Assembly (NCBI GenBank): GCA_041652255.1
Contig: JBAZHT010000005.1
Coordinates: 1 to 55,930 of the forward strand
Length of the DNA stretch: 55,930 nt
Direction: 5' to 3'
Source: DMER64 sp041652255
Lineage (GTDB): Bacteria; Bacteroidota; Bacteroidia; Bacteroidales; UBA932
The translations under genes were made by a program, and so were the position numbers. Positions 54,548 to 55,930 of this stretch are shown piece after piece (position 1 is the first letter of the stretch; the number at the start of each line of letters is the position of its first letter). The notes under the pieces are model-generated. The model saw nothing but the letters and a program-made list of their open reading frames with translations. It did not search any database and was not told where the DNA came from.

Positions 54548-54913
54548 ATGGCTACCATTGCTCTGCATGATCTGATGTTTTACGCGCATCACGGATGTTT
54601 TGAAGAGGAACGTCTCATAGGGACCCGGTTTAAAGTGGATGTTGAAATGATAACGGAAGGATGCAAAGCGGCTTTGACCGACCGTTTGGAAGATGCAATA
54701 GATTATTCACGTGTTTACGAATTGATATCCGCAGAGATGTCAATAACTGGTTTCTTACTGGAACATGTGGCCGGAAGGATCCTGCAACGCCTAACGGATT
54801 CTTTTCCCCTGATCGAATGCCGGGTCACGGTCTCAAAACTGGCTCCTGCACTGGGCGGAGAAGCCGGCAGGGCTTCCGTGACACTAACCCGGAAGGATTT
54901 AAAAAATGAGTGA
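54548..54913 (+). CDS. folB: Dihydroneopterin aldolase
   Basis: Makes 6-hydroxymethyl-dihydropterin and glycolaldehyde in folate synthesis. The 121-residue protein has FYAHHGCFEEER, with the Glu-Glu of the family, KVDVEM, IDYSRVYELI and LLEHVAGRI, followed by VTVSKLAPALGG near the end, where the catalytic Lys of the family lies. The frame is open from a TTG at 54542, inside the preceding gene, but the ATG at 54548 two bases after its stop is the likely start. It overlaps mtaB by eight bases. Confidence 0.92.
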   Translation: MATIALHDLMFYAHHGCFEEERLIGTRFKVDVEMITEGCKAALTDRLEDAIDYSRVYELISAEMSITGFLLEHVAGRILQRLTDSFPLIECRVTVSKLAPALGGEAGRASVTLTRKDLKNE

Positions 54914-55930
54914 GAAAAAAACTTTTGCCGTCATAACCCTTGGCTGTAAACTGAATTATGCAGAAAGTGCGACCATAGCCCGTGATTTTATGCAACAGGG
55001 TTATGAAAAAGTCAGCTCCTCAAAGAAGGCGGATGTATACCTGATCAATACCTGTTCGGTAACCGAACACGCTGACAAAAAAAGCCGTCAGGCAATTCGC
55101 AAAGCGTTGAGGATCAATCCGTCTGCATATGTAGTGGTGACCGGTTGCTCCGCCCAGCTGCGACCGGATAGTCTGGAAAACATTCCGGGCATATCATCAT
55201 TGTTTGGTACCGGCTACAGGGACCGTATTGTCCGTGCGGCGGGGGATCTTGAGACAGGGAAAGTATTCCTTGGCCCGAGTGAAACGGAACAGGGCTTTTT
55301 TCGGGCTTATTCGGCAGGAGAAGACAACCGGGACAGGACGCGGTCTTTTTTAAAAGTTCAGGATGGATGTGATTACTTCTGTACTTATTGTACCGTTCCT
55401 CTTGCAAGGGGTAGAAGTCGCAACATCCCAATAGCCGATGTGGTACGCCAGGCAAGGGAAATTGCTTCCAAAGGAGTCAAAGAGATCGTTTTGACAGGCG
55501 TGAATACGGGGGATTTCGGGAAAACCACGGGAGAATCCTTTTCCGATCTGCTGGATGCACTGGCGACTGTTCCCGGAATAGACAGGTACCGGATATCTTC
55601 TATTGAACCGAATCTTTTAACCGATGGTATCATTGAAAAAATCGCCCGTGGAAAGCCCTTTTTGCCTCATTTTCACATACCGTTGCAAAGTGGTAGTGAT
55701 CCTGTACTGACAAGAATGGGAAGGCGTTACCGGGTTGCCTTGTTTGCCGATAAGATGAAAAATATCCACTCCCTGATGCCATATGCCTTTACGGGTATAG
55801 ATGTGATTACCGGATTCCCCGGCGAGAGCGAAACTGATTTCATCAATACATACAACCTCTTAAGGGACCTGAAACCGTCTTATTTGCATGTGTTCCCGTT
55901 TTCCGTCAGGCCAGGCACACGTGCGGCCTG
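54906..55930 (+). CDS. mtaB: MtaB-type tRNA threonylcarbamoyladenosine methylthiotransferase (partial)
   Basis: A radical SAM enzyme of the MiaB family that adds a methylthio group to t6A37 of tRNA. The window ends after about 341 codons, with no stop yet; a full protein would have about 430-440 residues. The N-terminal UPF0004 domain has LGCKLNYAES, NTCSVTEHADKKSRQ and TGCSAQLRP, whose three Cys bind the auxiliary cluster. The radical SAM motif is CDYFCTYCTVP, then ARGRSRNIP and LTGVNTG. Later HIPLQSGSD and VITGFPGE appear. The LGCKLN rather than LGCQMN start marks MtaB, not MiaB. It overlaps folB by eight bases. Translation from ATG 54906 gives the standard N-terminus. Confidence 0.92.
   Translation, partial: MSEKKTFAVITLGCKLNYAESATIARDFMQQGYEKVSSSKKADVYLINTCSVTEHADKKSRQAIRKALRINPSAYVVVTGCSAQLRPDSLENIPGISSLFGTGYRDRIVRAAGDLETGKVFLGPSETEQGFFRAYSAGEDNRDRTRSFLKVQDGCDYFCTYCTVPLARGRSRNIPIADVVRQAREIASKGVKEIVLTGVNTGDFGKTTGESFSDLLDALATVPGIDRYRISSIEPNLLTDGIIEKIARGKPFLPHFHIPLQSGSDPVLTRMGRRYRVALFADKMKNIHSLMPYAFTGIDVITGFPGESETDFINTYNLLRDLKPSYLHVFPFSVRPGTRAA

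Noticed and set aside
1..55930. tRNA genes and CRISPR arrays
   Set aside because: Read by eye on both strands, no cloverleaf with a CCA-like end or GTTCRA loop and no regularly spaced repeats were found.

Overview
The window looks like a chromosome segment of an anaerobic Bacteroidota bacterium, probably Bacteroidales or a close relative. Many genes are preceded by the phylum-specific -7 promoter element TAnnTTTG. Housekeeping genes are of Bacteroidota type (six-domain S1, RNase Y, ZapA, a short SRP RNA), and lipoproteins have Bacteroidota-style signal peptides. A glycyl radical enzyme, a ferredoxin-linked 2-oxoacid oxidoreductase and an ADP-forming acyl-CoA synthetase point to fermentation of amino acids or peptides without oxygen. 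No tRNA, rRNA, CRISPR array or transposase was seen.

Layout. Bases 85-5420 are a visibly AT-rich accessory island: two Hsp20 chaperones, a small lipoprotein, a YfdX-family lipoprotein, a 15-codon DnaJ remnant, a hairpin element resembling an integron attachment site, a Fic AMP-transferase and an AAA/DUF4143 ATPase. The backbone follows: S9 peptidase and MATE exporter (-); a Dps-like ferritin; an SRAP-Cdd1 fusion with guaD, a CGGC protein, a radical SAM protein and an MscS channel (+); tpiA-prmA-GNAT-racemase-mtgA (-); tig-clpP-clpX-M20-M14 (+); rny, a candidate 6S RNA, zapA and a ZapB-like gene (-); a 2-oxoacid:ferredoxin oxidoreductase operon, an overlooked 50-residue membrane protein and ADP-forming acyl-CoA synthetase (-); a MurNAc salvage operon containing recR (+); corA, a hydroxyproline-dehydratase-like glycyl radical enzyme and its activase (+), facing Xaa-Pro aminopeptidase and a POT transporter (-); rpsA-rnz (+); porin-YeiH (-); an S41 protease (+); cdd, SRP RNA and mnmA (-); and glucosaminidase-mltG-RsmI-like-folB-mtaB (+, runs off the end).

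How it fits together. Several genes serve peptide breakdown: S9, M20, M14 and Xaa-Pro peptidases plus a POT permease. The oxidoreductase and acyl-CoA synthetase can turn the resulting branched-chain keto acids into acids with ATP gain. The glycyl radical enzyme could dehydrate hydroxyproline released from collagen-like peptides. Cell-wall turnover is represented by MurK/MurQ/symporter, mtgA, mltG and glucosaminidase. The island adds protein-stress functions and resembles, in gene content, the heat-tolerance islands (tLST) of Proteobacteria.

The points most worth follow-up are the Hsp20-lipoprotein-YfdX island with its attachment-site-like hairpin, the SRAP-Cdd1 fusion, the hidden 50-residue coupled membrane protein, the candidate 6S RNA, and three promoters that sit so close to the start codon that the mRNAs should be leaderless.
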